DNA of 64,000 nt from Ornithinimicrobium sufpigmenti (GTDB taxonomy: Bacteria; Actinomycetota; Actinomycetes; Actinomycetales; Dermatophilaceae): assembly GCF_004322775.1 (NCBI RefSeq), contig NZ_CP036403.1, forward strand, positions 3,038,001-3,102,000, read 5' to 3'. The notes below the pieces were generated by a model. That model had not been told where the DNA came from and made no database searches. It worked only from the letters and a program-made list of their open reading frames with translations. A program made the translations under genes and the position numbers. Positions 16,928-26,091 of the stretch are shown piece by piece. Every line of letters starts with the position of its first letter. Position 1 is the stretch's first letter.

Positions 16928-18169
16928 GTGGCCGACGACGTAGACGCACGACCCGGGACGGTGACCCTCCAGGACGTCCTCGCCGCACGCGAGGGCCTCG
17001 CCGACGTGCTGACCCCGACCCCGATGGAGTTCAGCCAGGCCCTCAGCGACCGGACGGGGGTGCAGGTCCACCTCAAGTGCGAGAACCTCCAGCGCGCGGG
17101 CTCCTTCAAGATGCGCGGCGCCTACACCCGGCTCTCGCGGCTGACCGCGGAGGAGAAGGCGCGCGGCGTGGTCGCGGCGAGCGCCGGCAACCATGCCCAG
17201 GGCGTGGCCCTGGCGGCCCGGCTGCTGGGCATCGACGCGGTGGTCTACATGCCGCACGGGGCCTCGATGCCCAAGCTGGGCGCGACCCGCGGCTACGGCG
17301 CCACCGTGATCCAGACCGGCACCACCATCGACCACTGCATCGCCGCCGCGCAGGAGCACGCGCAGCAGCACGGGTCGGTCTTCGTCCACCCCTTCGACCA
17401 CCAGGACATCGTCGCCGGGCAGGGCACCTGCGGGCTGGAGATCCTCGAGCAGGTCCCCGACGTGAAGACCATCCTCGTGTGCACCGGTGGCGGTGGTCTG
17501 ATCGCCGGCATCGCCGCCGCGGTGAAGGGCCTGCGGCCCGACGTCAAGGTCGTCGGTGTCCAGGCGGCGGAGGCCGCGGCCTGGCCCGCGTCGCTCCAGG
17601 CGGGGCACCCCATACCCCTGGAGTCGATGAGCACGATGGCCGACGGCATCGCCGTGGGCCGGCCCGGTGACGTGCCGTTCGGGGTGGTGGCGGACCTCGT
17701 CGACGGGATGGAGACGGTGAGCGAGTCGGCGCTGGCCCGCAGCGTGCTCTTCCTCGTGGAGCACGCCAAGCTGGTCTCCGAGCCGGCTGGCGCGGCGGCC
17801 ACGGCGCACCTGCTGGAGCTCGGCGAGCAGGCGGCGGAGCACTACGAGGGGCCGGTGGTCGCCCTGATCTCGGGCGGCAACATCGACCCGGTGCTCCTGC
17901 AGCGGATCCTGCGCAAGGGTATGACGGTCGCCGGCCGTTACCTGCAGCTGCAGGTCCGGATGCCGGACGGCCCGGGCTCCCTGGCGGGAGTCCTCGCCCG
18001 GCTCGCCGAGCTGCGGTGCAGCGTCATCGAGGTGCAGCACCAGCGGCGGCTCCCCGACCTGGCGGTGGACGAGGTGGCCATCTGGGTGACGCTGGAGACG
18101 ATGGGCCACGAGCACGCGGACGAGGTCTACCAGACGCTGGTCGACGACGGCTACCGCGTCGAGCGCTGA
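16928..18169 (+). CDS. ilvA: Threonine ammonia-lyase (threonine dehydratase)
   Basis: A 413-residue PLP-dependent fold-type II enzyme. The PLP Lys61 lies in GSFKMRGAY, followed by the SAGNHAQGVA phosphate/Asn motif and the glycine loop CTGGGGLIAGIAAAVKG. A C-terminal ACT-like regulatory domain (about residues 330-413, 'MPDGPGSLAGVLARLAEL') makes it the single-ACT version of about 400 residues. It deaminates L-threonine to 2-oxobutyrate, the first step to isoleucine, or serves catabolically. GTG at 16928 is the start. No biosynthetic neighbours are nearby. Confidence 0.93.
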   Translation: MADDVDARPGTVTLQDVLAAREGLADVLTPTPMEFSQALSDRTGVQVHLKCENLQRAGSFKMRGAYTRLSRLTAEEKARGVVAASAGNHAQGVALAARLLGIDAVVYMPHGASMPKLGATRGYGATVIQTGTTIDHCIAAAQEHAQQHGSVFVHPFDHQDIVAGQGTCGLEILEQVPDVKTILVCTGGGGLIAGIAAAVKGLRPDVKVVGVQAAEAAAWPASLQAGHPIPLESMSTMADGIAVGRPGDVPFGVVADLVDGMETVSESALARSVLFLVEHAKLVSEPAGAAATAHLLELGEQAAEHYEGPVVALISGGNIDPVLLQRILRKGMTVAGRYLQLQVRMPDGPGSLAGVLARLAELRCSVIEVQHQRRLPDLAVDEVAIWVTLETMGHEHADEVYQTLVDDGYRVER

Positions 18170-18306
18170 CCCGCCGCGCGCCCGTCACCTCTTTGATGCA
18201 TCAGGGTGTGTGGTTGGTGTATGTCCGCACCAACATCGACATCGACGACGTCCCGACCGCTGCGGTTCGTCTGCGCTACGAGAGCGCTAACGGACTCTTC
18301 TCGGTA

Positions 18307-19263
18307 TCACCGCTTGAACACCTCGTCCATGTGCCAAGTCACCACATCGCCGCTCGGGCGTTCGTGTTCCTGGGCCGGCAACAAGATGATGTCCCCGGCT
18401 CGGGAATAGAACTCCGTGCCGTTACTGAAGTCTTCGCGGAGCCGTTTGCTCACCTGTAGGCGATGTTTTTCGTCAATACCGATGTACCCGCCGTCGAACA
18501 ACGTGTGCACGTCGGAACGCAGCAGGAGGCCGTTGTCCACGCGGTGCTGGCCTTCCTTCGCAATGGGCCGAATGTGGGCTGCCTGCAGCGTAGGAGCGAT
18601 ATGACTACCGGTGATAGCGCAACGGCGTTGATAACTGGTCATCACCTTGCTTGCAAACCAACGCTGACCACGGCGAATCCAGTGAGGCCCGTCTATGCGT
18701 TCTTTGGTAGGACCCAGGTAGGAGACCGCGTCCGAGTCGGGCCTTAGGTTGGGCACGTCGGCCCTCAGCAGGATCTGGGCGAAGGCTTCCTCCACCGCAG
18801 ACCAATCGGCGTGGCCTGGACGGTAACCGCGACCCCGCGTGGCATTCATGGGAAAACCGGGCGGGAGCGGCAGCTCCCCACCCTCGGGCACAAAGGTTAC
18901 GTCCGTAAGCAAGATGCAACCTATTTCAGGATCTGGATCGAAAGGCGCACCGTTCTTGCTGCGATACCGTTGTATGCTTAGCACCAGTGCCTCTAGAGAT
19001 TCGGCGCCATTCGCCTCGCCGTAGAACCGCCAAGCCTCACTAACACGCATCCGTAGATATTCGGCGTAGAGGGCACCCCCGATTATCTGACCACCGGCGT
19101 CCGCTTTGCTTCGAAACAGAAACCGGTCACCGGGAGACAAGTAAGCAAACGCGGTGGAACTGGGTAACCAAAAATTTGCCTCCGTCTGCCCCGGGTCACG
19201 CTGTTGTAGCGCAGCAAGGTAACGCGCCCACGACGTGTCCGTCGGGAATACGTAGGCTTTCAT
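18307..19263 (-). CDS. HNH endonuclease (HNH_2 type)
   Basis: A 318-residue protein whose C-terminal part carries an HNH nuclease core: RRCAITGSHIAP, then AAHIRPIAKEG, then 'NGLLLRSDVHTLFDGGYIGID'. His, Asn and His are all present. The N-terminal ~200 residues (MKAYVFPTDTSWARYL, then 'LSPGDRFLFRSKADAGGQIIGG') look like a PUA/EVE-like reader domain. Base composition is clearly lower in GC than the surrounding genes, a sign of acquisition. ATG at 19263 is the start. It resembles the second HNH gene at 21527 and probably forms a restriction-like defence group with the nuclease-helicase between them. Confidence 0.85.
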   Translation of the reverse strand: MKAYVFPTDTSWARYLAALQQRDPGQTEANFWLPSSTAFAYLSPGDRFLFRSKADAGGQIIGGALYAEYLRMRVSEAWRFYGEANGAESLEALVLSIQRYRSKNGAPFDPDPEIGCILLTDVTFVPEGGELPLPPGFPMNATRGRGYRPGHADWSAVEEAFAQILLRADVPNLRPDSDAVSYLGPTKERIDGPHWIRRGQRWFASKVMTSYQRRCAITGSHIAPTLQAAHIRPIAKEGQHRVDNGLLLRSDVHTLFDGGYIGIDEKHRLQVSKRLREDFSNGTEFYSRAGDIILLPAQEHERPSGDVVTWHMDEVFKR

Positions 19264-19550
19264 GGGAGACGACCGTAGCAGCGCGCGGATGGATCTGAGT
19301 TGTCCCGTATCCACCTGGCAGACAGATCGTGTCGTGCAATCGACCCATGTGAAGACTGCCATGAGTGCGAGAGACAGGACCGGTGGGAACAGACCGTGGT
19401 GAGTTGCCAGTAGTCCAGGCGCGCGAGCCGACCTGCGCGGACGGGGAGGGCGCGCCTTCTAGAATGGGCACGTCATAGCGGCCCGACGGGCTTCCTCCAC
19501 GGACACGCCCCCACCCGCACGAGTTTCGTGCTGCCTGGGGAGTCCCGTTC

Positions 19551-21425
19551 GTGTTCCTGCTTCGATCGTCCGCGCAAGGACTGTCCGTCGCCGAGGCGCA
19601 GCTCGCCCAGCACATTGCGGAGCAGATGGCCATGACCACCGGCCGCACGGCCTCCCCGGCAGAACGGCGATCGTGGGAGCGCAGCCTCCCTCGCCTGCGC
19701 GCCGACCTGATCGACGCCGGGCTCGGGGACGTCGAGATGTTGGTCGAGTACCAGTTGCCGCTCACCAGCAAGCGCGCGGACGTGGTCCTCGCCGGGCAGC
19801 ACCCCGAGACCGGCAGGGCGTCCTACCTGGTCGTCGAGCTCAAGCAGTGGAGCGAGGCCGAGCGGTTCGAGGACAGCGACGTGCTGGTGCGGATCGACGG
19901 CTACGGCAACCACCCGGTGCAGCACCCGTTGGAGCAGGTGCGCGGCTACTGCGACTACCTCACCGACTTCGTCGTCACGTTGGCCGAGGACGAGCACGAG
20001 CTCGCCGGCACGGCATACCTGCACAACGCGACGAACCTGGGCATCGCCGACCTGCGCGACATGGCCGCTCCCGACCCCGCACGGCCGGCGCGGATGTTCA
20101 GCGGTCAGGACCGCGGTGAGTTCCTCGACTACCTGCGCAGCCGCTTCACTCCAGGGGTGCCAGGGGCGGGGTATGCCGACCGGCTGCTGAGCAGTCACAT
20201 CGCTCCCTCCAAGCAGCTGCTCGCGCTGGCCGCCGACGAGGTGCAGCGGCGCGAGCAGTTCGTCCTGCTCGACGAGCAGCGCGACGCCTACGAGCTGGTG
20301 CTGCACGCGGTCGAGAAGGCGCGGCGGGGCACCACCAAGACCGCCGTCGTCGTGAGCGGAGGGCCCGGCAGCGGCAAGAGCGTGATCGCCCTGTCGCTGC
20401 TCGGTGAGCTGTCCCGGCAGGGACGCGCCGTCATGCACGCGACCGGCTCGCAGTCCTTCACGCAGACGCTGCGCAAGGTCGCGGCCGCGCGGGCGCCGCG
20501 CGTGCGCAAGATGTTCAGCTACTTCAACAGCTTCATGGCCGCCGAGCCGAACGAGCTCGAGTGTCTGATCCTCGACGAGGCGCACCGCATCCGGGAGACG
20601 TCGGAGTCACGGTTCACCCGCAAGAAGCACCGGACCGGTCGGCCGCAGCTCGACGAGCTGCTGAACGCCGCGCGGGTGCCGGTCTTCCTGCTCGACCAGA
20701 ACCAGGTCGTGCGCCCCGGTGAGATGGGGACGGTTGAGGCGATCAGCGAGTATGCCGCGTCGCTGGGCATGGACGTCCATGAGATCGACCTCGACGACCA
20801 GTTCAGGTGCGGTGGGTCCGCGCTGTATGTGGAGTGGGTCGAGCGGCTCCTGGGGCTCGCGCCGGGTGGACCGTTTGTGTGGGAGGGCGACGGGGCGTTC
20901 CAGCTGGAGGTGGTCGACTCCCCCGACGAGCTGGAGCACGTGCTGGCGCTCCGCCAGGAGGACGGCTACACGGCTCGCATGGCGGCCGGCTACTGCTGGC
21001 CGTGGTCGGACCCCGAGCCGGACGGGACGCTGGTGCAGGACGTGCGCATCGGCGACTGGTCGCGGCCGTGGAACCTCAAGGGTGACCGCTCCGTCGGCGG
21101 GGCGCCAGCCGCGGCTCTGTGGGCGACCGATCCTGCGGGCTTCGGCCAGGTCGGGTGCATCTACACGGCGCAGGGCTTCGAGTACGACCACGCCGGGATC
21201 ATCATCGGCCCTGACCTGGTGTGGCGCGACGGCCGCTGGCGGTCCCTGCGCGAAGCCAACCGCGACCCGGCTCTGCGCAACCGAACGAAGGTGTCGGACC
21301 GCGACTTCGACCGGCTCGTGCGCAACGTCTACAAGGTGCTGCTGACGCGCGGGATGCAGAGCGCCTGGATCTACTCCACCGACCAGCAGACCCGAGACTT
21401 CCTCCGGAGCTTGATCCGGAGGTAG
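19551..21425 (+). CDS. Nuclease-helicase fusion, DUF2075 type
   Basis: A 624-residue protein. The N-terminal ~250 residues hold a PD-(D/E)xK-like nuclease pattern: Asp77 in KRADVVLAG and Glu96/Lys98 in LVVELKQW. A superfamily 1-like ATPase/helicase of the DUF2075 (Schlafen-like) type follows: Walker A GGPGSGKS (270-277), Walker B LILDEAH (340-345), 'VFLLDQNQVVRPGE' and, late, 'YTAQGFEYDHAGIIIG' and 'VLLTRGMQSAWIY' resembling helicase motifs V-VI. It probably processes DNA or nucleic acid in defence. GTG at 19551 has GGGGAG 8 nt upstream. Two HNH nuclease genes flank it. Confidence 0.85.
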   Translation: MFLLRSSAQGLSVAEAQLAQHIAEQMAMTTGRTASPAERRSWERSLPRLRADLIDAGLGDVEMLVEYQLPLTSKRADVVLAGQHPETGRASYLVVELKQWSEAERFEDSDVLVRIDGYGNHPVQHPLEQVRGYCDYLTDFVVTLAEDEHELAGTAYLHNATNLGIADLRDMAAPDPARPARMFSGQDRGEFLDYLRSRFTPGVPGAGYADRLLSSHIAPSKQLLALAADEVQRREQFVLLDEQRDAYELVLHAVEKARRGTTKTAVVVSGGPGSGKSVIALSLLGELSRQGRAVMHATGSQSFTQTLRKVAAARAPRVRKMFSYFNSFMAAEPNELECLILDEAHRIRETSESRFTRKKHRTGRPQLDELLNAARVPVFLLDQNQVVRPGEMGTVEAISEYAASLGMDVHEIDLDDQFRCGGSALYVEWVERLLGLAPGGPFVWEGDGAFQLEVVDSPDELEHVLALRQEDGYTARMAAGYCWPWSDPEPDGTLVQDVRIGDWSRPWNLKGDRSVGGAPAAALWATDPAGFGQVGCIYTAQGFEYDHAGIIIGPDLVWRDGRWRSLREANRDPALRNRTKVSDRDFDRLVRNVYKVLLTRGMQSAWIYSTDQQTRDFLRSLIRR

Positions 21426-21526
21426 AGGGGCAGCGACGCCCCTTGACCACAACCACACACCGACGGATCGACAGGCTTCCACCGCTGGACACGCCTCCCC
21501 CGTGATGAGCACGGAAGGCGCATGCC

Positions 21527-22387
21527 ATGGCGGCATGGCTGCTGACGATCAGCAAGGACTACCCCCAGCACTGGCAGTACGCGAAAAAGCACGGTCTCTG
21601 GGACCTGATCACTCCGCGCGGGATCAGGGCCGGTGACGTCGTCTACTACTGGCAGAGCGGCGCGTCGCTCCTCGGCAAGGTGCGGGTGCTTCGTGATGCC
21701 TCTGAGATCGACGCGGAACACGTCACACCAGGACCGTGGGACGACTGGCCCGGGGCCGAAGAGAAGCCGTACGTCCAGCGGTTCCCCCTCGAGGTGCTCG
21801 CTGGCGAAGCGATCGAGCAGCCCCGCTGGCACGACGTCGCTGCAGCCACCGGCCTGCCCAAGAACCCCACCTTCGTCCGGACACTGAAGCCGGAGCAGCA
21901 GGCGGTCCTGGACGCCTACCTCGGCGGCGACGTGGAGCCGCAGCAGTCCCTCAGCGACGCCCAGCGTGAGCGCATCTTTGCCGACCTGGACGAGGACCTG
22001 CGGGTTCGGCGGCTGCAGCTCGTCGCACTGCGGCAGGGGCAGCCGCGGTTCCGCGGAGATCTCGTCCGTGCCTACAGCGGCCGTTGCGCCATCACCGGCA
22101 CGGCCATCGAGTCGGTCCTCGAAGCGGCGCACATCTCCCCGCACAAGGGTGAGCACACCAATGAGGTCTGGAACGGGCTACTGCTGCGGGCAGACATTCA
22201 CACGCTCTTCGACCTCTTCCTCGTCACCGTGGAGGCCACCACCATGCGGGTGCGGATCTCCCCCGCCCTCGCTGGCTCCGAGTACGAGAGTTTGGATGGC
22301 GACGTGCTCAACCTGCCGGGCAGGCTTGATGAGCAGCCACTCGCAGAGGCCCTGGCCAGCCACAACGAATCATGCGATTGGCTGTGA
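21527..22387 (+). CDS. EVE/PUA-like reader fused to an HNH endonuclease
   Basis: A 286-residue protein. The N-terminal ~130 residues resemble EVE/PUA-type modified-base readers: AAWLLTISKDYPQHWQYA, 'GDVVYYWQSGASLLGKVRV' and 'YVQRFPLEVL'. The C-terminal HNH core reads GRCAITGTAIESVL, EAAHISPHKGEH, 'NGLLLRADIHTLFD'. This reader-nuclease arrangement is typical of modification-dependent restriction enzymes. It lies 101 nt after the nuclease-helicase on the same strand and may share its transcript. The HNH core is closely related in pattern to that at 18307-19263. Confidence 0.85.
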   Translation: MAAWLLTISKDYPQHWQYAKKHGLWDLITPRGIRAGDVVYYWQSGASLLGKVRVLRDASEIDAEHVTPGPWDDWPGAEEKPYVQRFPLEVLAGEAIEQPRWHDVAAATGLPKNPTFVRTLKPEQQAVLDAYLGGDVEPQQSLSDAQRERIFADLDEDLRVRRLQLVALRQGQPRFRGDLVRAYSGRCAITGTAIESVLEAAHISPHKGEHTNEVWNGLLLRADIHTLFDLFLVTVEATTMRVRISPALAGSEYESLDGDVLNLPGRLDEQPLAEALASHNESCDWL

Positions 22388-22519
22388 CCCTGGAGGTTGA
22401 GCACTGGCAGGACCAACTCCGGGTCTTCGCCGATGAGCGGGACGGGTACGGCTCCACACGCTGAACAACCAGCGATGAGCCTGCCAGCAGAGTTGCTCGG
22501 ACCGTTGGGCCGCCGAGTC

Positions 22520-23320
22520 TCACCACGAGACGAAGGACGCTGTGTTCACAGTGAACCCCTGCCCGGTCTCCTGGCTGGAGCAGGTGAGCCCGTCCGGCTG
22601 GACGCTGCAGGACAGGCTGCCCGCCTGAAGCACCCGCCCGTAGCCGAGGATCGGCACGCGAGTGCCACGAGGCGTGACATGGACCTGGCTCTGATCTACC
22701 CACGGATCGTTGGCCAGGTCTTCGCCGGGTAGATGGACGACCCCATCGTGGTGGTTGCAGAAGAAGCCGGCGTGGCCGACGTCCTCGAAGAAGTTGAAGT
22801 ACCACCCGAACCCGTCACTGGGGCAGATCCCTATGAGCTCCTCACCAGGCGGGACGCTGCTCTCCCCCACCTCGCAGGTGAGAGCGGCCCCCCGACCGTC
22901 AGCCGGGGCGGACAGAGAGCAGAAGGCTGCCTGGGCGGGCGTCGTGAAGACCGTGCCCTCCTGGACGACGACCACGTCCCCAACCCCGGCGGCGGCTTCT
23001 TCCCCTTCGTCCTCCGCTGCCTCGCTGGTGGCCGTGGGTTCTTCAGCTGACGGCGTCGGCACGGTCTCAGCCGCCGTGGTGGCTGCACCATCGACTGTCT
23101 CGTCGGCCGCTGTCTCGTCTTCGGCCGACACATCAACGGCTGCGGGCGCCTCGGTGGTCGGCGCGGAGTCCGGCGTCTTGGTGGCCTCCTCCGTGGTCGG
23201 CTCCTGCATCTGCGCCACTGTAGGAGCCTCTTCGCCGCCCTCCTCCTGGCAACCTGCGATAGCGAGAAGCACCCCCGCCGCGAGGCCGACGGGCAGCAGC
23301 CTCCTCAATGACGTGCGCAT
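22520..23320 (-). CDS. Secreted lipoprotein with Thr/Glu/Ala-rich linker
   Basis: A 266-residue exported lipoprotein. A basic start (MRTSLRRLLP), hydrophobic helix and lipobox LAIAGC (Cys24) are clear, with a GAGGAGGGGAAG ribosome site. Residues ~28-115 are a low-complexity Thr/Glu/Ala/Pro linker, likely a wall-spanning spacer. The C-terminal ~150 residues form a Cys-containing folded domain (paired 'FCSL', 'LTCEVG', 'SLSCSV', 'LTCSSQ'), probably disulfide-bonded outside the cell. I do not recognise that domain. It diverges from the PPOX gene. Confidence 0.72.
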   Translation of the reverse strand: MRTSLRRLLPVGLAAGVLLAIAGCQEEGGEEAPTVAQMQEPTTEEATKTPDSAPTTEAPAAVDVSAEDETAADETVDGAATTAAETVPTPSAEEPTATSEAAEDEGEEAAAGVGDVVVVQEGTVFTTPAQAAFCSLSAPADGRGAALTCEVGESSVPPGEELIGICPSDGFGWYFNFFEDVGHAGFFCNHHDGVVHLPGEDLANDPWVDQSQVHVTPRGTRVPILGYGRVLQAGSLSCSVQPDGLTCSSQETGQGFTVNTASFVSW

Positions 23321-23451
23321 CTTCCCCTCCTCGATCGTCCTGACCGGGACCATACCCGTCGACGATCGGTGTGAGCCCTTACCCGATAACGGAGGGCGCC
23401 GGTGCAGACTATCCGCGCACCCCATACGCAGCTGGCGTGCAGACTGGTCCC

Positions 23452-23922
23452 ATGCCCAAAGCCATCGCGACCACCACCGACGTCGACCGCGAGCAGATGC
23501 TGGACTTCGTCCGGCCGCGCCACAACCTCGTGCTCATCACCACCCGGCAGGACGGCCGGCCGCAGGCGTCGCCGGTCACCGGTGGCGTGGACGACGAGGG
23601 CCGGATCGTCATCTCGACCTACCCCGAGCGGGCCAAGACCGCCAACGCCCGGCGGGACTCCACCGTGAGCGTCCTCGTGCTCTCCGACGACTTCGGCGAC
23701 GCTTGGGTCCAGGTCGATGGTGAGTGTGAGGTCATCGACTGCCCCGAGTCCGTCGAGCCCCTGGTCGACTATTTCCGGGCGGTGGCCGGGGAGCACCCCG
23801 ACTGGGACGAGTACCGCGAGGCGATGGTGAAGCAGGGCAAGTCCCTGCTGCGCATCACGCCCACCAGGTGGTCCCCCGTCGCCACGGGCGGCTTCCCCGC
23901 GAGGCTGGCGCAGGACGACTGA
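23452..23922 (+). CDS. PPOX-class F420/FMN-dependent oxidoreductase
   Basis: A 156-residue split-barrel protein of the pyridoxamine-phosphate-oxidase-like class found in actinobacteria (Rv1155/Rv2074-like). Typical marks are LITTRQDGRPQASPVTGGVD, 'IVISTYPERAKTANARRD' and 'LLRITPTRWSPVATGGFPA' at the end. Such proteins bind F420 or FMN and reduce small substrates including biliverdin. ATG at 23452 gives normal length; upstream in-frame codons fall in the divergent promoter region. No operon partners are evident. Confidence 0.85.
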   Translation: MPKAIATTTDVDREQMLDFVRPRHNLVLITTRQDGRPQASPVTGGVDDEGRIVISTYPERAKTANARRDSTVSVLVLSDDFGDAWVQVDGECEVIDCPESVEPLVDYFRAVAGEHPDWDEYREAMVKQGKSLLRITPTRWSPVATGGFPARLAQDD

Positions 23923-23977
23923 CGGACGAGGCGGCCGCAAACCCTAGCGACCTTCCCACTCAGCAGACCACCGGTCC

Positions 23978-25663
23978 TCAGCCCACCCCAGGCAACACCT
24001 CCGTCACCGTCCCAGACTCGACCTCCCACCGCCGCGTCAGCCGCACCGTCTCCAGCATCCGCCGGTCGTGCGTCACCAGCAGCAGCGTGCCGTCGAAGGC
24101 CTCCAGCGCCTGCTCCAGCTGCTCGATCGCCGGCAGGTCGAGGTGGTTGGTCGGCTCGTCGAGGACGAGCAGGTTCACCCCGCGCGCCTGCAGCAGCGCG
24201 AGCGCCGCGCGCGTCCGCTCCCCCGGTGACAGCGTGGACGCCGACCGGCCGACGTGCCCACCGGTGAGGCCGAACTTCGCCAGCAGCGTGCGCCGGTCGG
24301 CGTCGGTCCACTCCGGCAGCTCCAGCGCGAAGACCCGCGCCAGCGGCGTCTCGTCGGCGGCGTCCAGCAGCCGCCGGGCCTGGTCCACCTCCCCCACGAC
24401 GACCCGTGAGCCGAGCGACACCGCCCCTTCGTTCGGCGCAACTTGCCCGAGAAGCAGCGCCAGCAGCGTGGTCTTGCCCGACCCGTTCGGCCCGGTGATC
24501 GCCACCCGGTCACCCAGATCAAGCTGCAGGTCCACCGGCCCCAGGGTGAACGACCCCGTCGGTCCCGACCGGCGCACCACGGCACCCCGCGCCACCGCGA
24601 CGACGTCACCCGACCGGGGCGCCTGCGCGATCGAGAACTGCAGCGACCACTCCTTGCGCGGCTCCTCGACCACCTCGAGCCGCTCGATCATCCGCTCGGT
24701 CTGGTGCGCCTTGGCCGCCTGCTTCTCCGAGGTGGCGACCTGGTGCGCCCGGATGAACTTGTCCTTCTCCTGCCGCCGTGCGGACTTCTTGTTGGCGTTG
24801 CGCACCCCCTTGCTCATCCACTCGCGCTGCATCCGGGCGCGCGCCTCGAGCCCGCGCCGGCGCTCGGCATACTCCTCGTAGGCCTCCCGCGCGTGCCGGC
24901 GCGTGATCGACCGCTCCTCCAGGTAGGCGTCGTAGCCGCCGCCGTAGGCCACCACCCGCTGCAGGCTGCGGTCGATCTCGACCACCGTGGTCACCGTCGC
25001 CGAGAGGAAGGCGCGGTCGTGGCTGACGAGCACGACGGGCGCCTCCAGCCCGTGCACGAACTCCTCGAGCAGGTCCAGGCCCGCCGCGTCGAGGTCGTTG
25101 GTCGGCTCGTCGAGCAGGTAGCCGTCGTAGCGCGACAGGAGCAGCCCTGCCAGGCCGACCCGTGCCGCCTGTCCACCCGAGAGCGTCCGCACCTCACGGT
25201 CCAGGTCGACGGCCAGGCCCAGACGGGCCGCCACCTGCTCGGCCCGCTCGTCGAGGTCCGCGCCGCCGAGCGCGAGCCAGGCCTCCAGGGCGGCGGAGTA
25301 TGCCGTGCCGCTCGCCTCGTCCTCCGGGTGGTCCGCCAGCCGCTGGGCAGCGGCGTCCATGGCCGCCTCGGCCTCGGCGACACCCGTACGGCGGGCGAGC
25401 GACCCTCCGATCGTCTCCCCCTCGAGCGCGTCCGACTCCTGGGTCAGCAGCCCGAGGTGCGCGGTCCTGGGTGAGACGACCACCGCACCCGCCTCCGGCG
25501 CGCGCCGCCCGGCCAGCACGTGCAGCAGCGTGGACTTCCCGGCGCCGTTGGGGCCGACCAGCCCGACGACGTCGCCCGGTGCGACGACCAGGTCGAGGCC
25601 GGAGAACAGCACGGTCGCCCCGTGGCCGACGGCCACGTCCCGGGCCTGGATCGTCGCGGTCAC
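23978..25663 (-). CDS. ABC-F family ATPase
   Basis: A 561-residue soluble protein with two ABC ATPase cassettes and no membrane segments, the ABC-F arrangement. Cassette 1: Walker [10 protein letters not shown], signature LSGGQAARVG, Walker B DGYLLDEPTNDLD. Cassette 2: GPNGSGKTT, signature LSPGERTRAA (S-P-G-E form), 'LLVLDEPTNHLD'. Between them lies a long basic, charged inter-domain linker ('MQREWMSKGVRNANKKSARRQ') that reaches the ribosomal exit/peptidyl site in ABC-F proteins. It acts in translation factor function or ribosome protection; antibiotic resistance is possible but not shown. GTG at 25663 starts the protein. Confidence 0.9.
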   Translation of the reverse strand: MTATIQARDVAVGHGATVLFSGLDLVVAPGDVVGLVGPNGAGKSTLLHVLAGRRAPEAGAVVVSPRTAHLGLLTQESDALEGETIGGSLARRTGVAEAEAAMDAAAQRLADHPEDEASGTAYSAALEAWLALGGADLDERAEQVAARLGLAVDLDREVRTLSGGQAARVGLAGLLLSRYDGYLLDEPTNDLDAAGLDLLEEFVHGLEAPVVLVSHDRAFLSATVTTVVEIDRSLQRVVAYGGGYDAYLEERSITRRHAREAYEEYAERRRGLEARARMQREWMSKGVRNANKKSARRQEKDKFIRAHQVATSEKQAAKAHQTERMIERLEVVEEPRKEWSLQFSIAQAPRSGDVVAVARGAVVRRSGPTGSFTLGPVDLQLDLGDRVAITGPNGSGKTTLLALLLGQVAPNEGAVSLGSRVVVGEVDQARRLLDAADETPLARVFALELPEWTDADRRTLLAKFGLTGGHVGRSASTLSPGERTRAALALLQARGVNLLVLDEPTNHLDLPAIEQLEQALEAFDGTLLLVTHDRRMLETVRLTRRWEVESGTVTEVLPGVG

Positions 25664-26091
25664 CGGGCCATCCTCCCAGCCTGGCGCCTGCTTGTACCGA
25701 CATACCTGACTCGCTCCCTTAGCACATCGGCGTGCTGCAACGGCCTCGACCAAGACGACATACCAGGGTCAGTTGCCTGGGTGGGAGGGCGACCACGCCG
25801 GAATCCTGACAACGGAGCCCTGCCGCAAACGAGTAGCCATGTCGTACCTCACCCGCCACCGCCTCGCCTGGGCCGCGCTGTCGACGGCCCACGCCAGCCG
25901 CCGCCCCGCCGGCCTGTCCCTCTTGTACGACCACAGGAGGTGGACCTCGAGGCGGGCATGCTCGTGAGCACCAGCTACTGGGGGTTCGCGGGCGAGTCCC
26001 TGTCCTCCGGCTTCGACCCTCCTCCTGCTCCGGGACCCACCACCTCTCGCGCGACCCTCACGGTTGCGCGTAGCGGGTGGACCTGTGGTGG
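25664..26091. other. 428-nt region without a convincing gene
   Basis: This gap separates the end of the CHAT-hydrolase-CHAT operon from the start of the ABC-F gene. It should contain the ABC-F promoter and the operon's terminator. A 42-codon ATG frame (beginning MSYLTRHRLAW at about 25839) has no ribosome site I trust and no recognisable motif. I see no strong hairpin or repeat. Confidence 0.5.
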
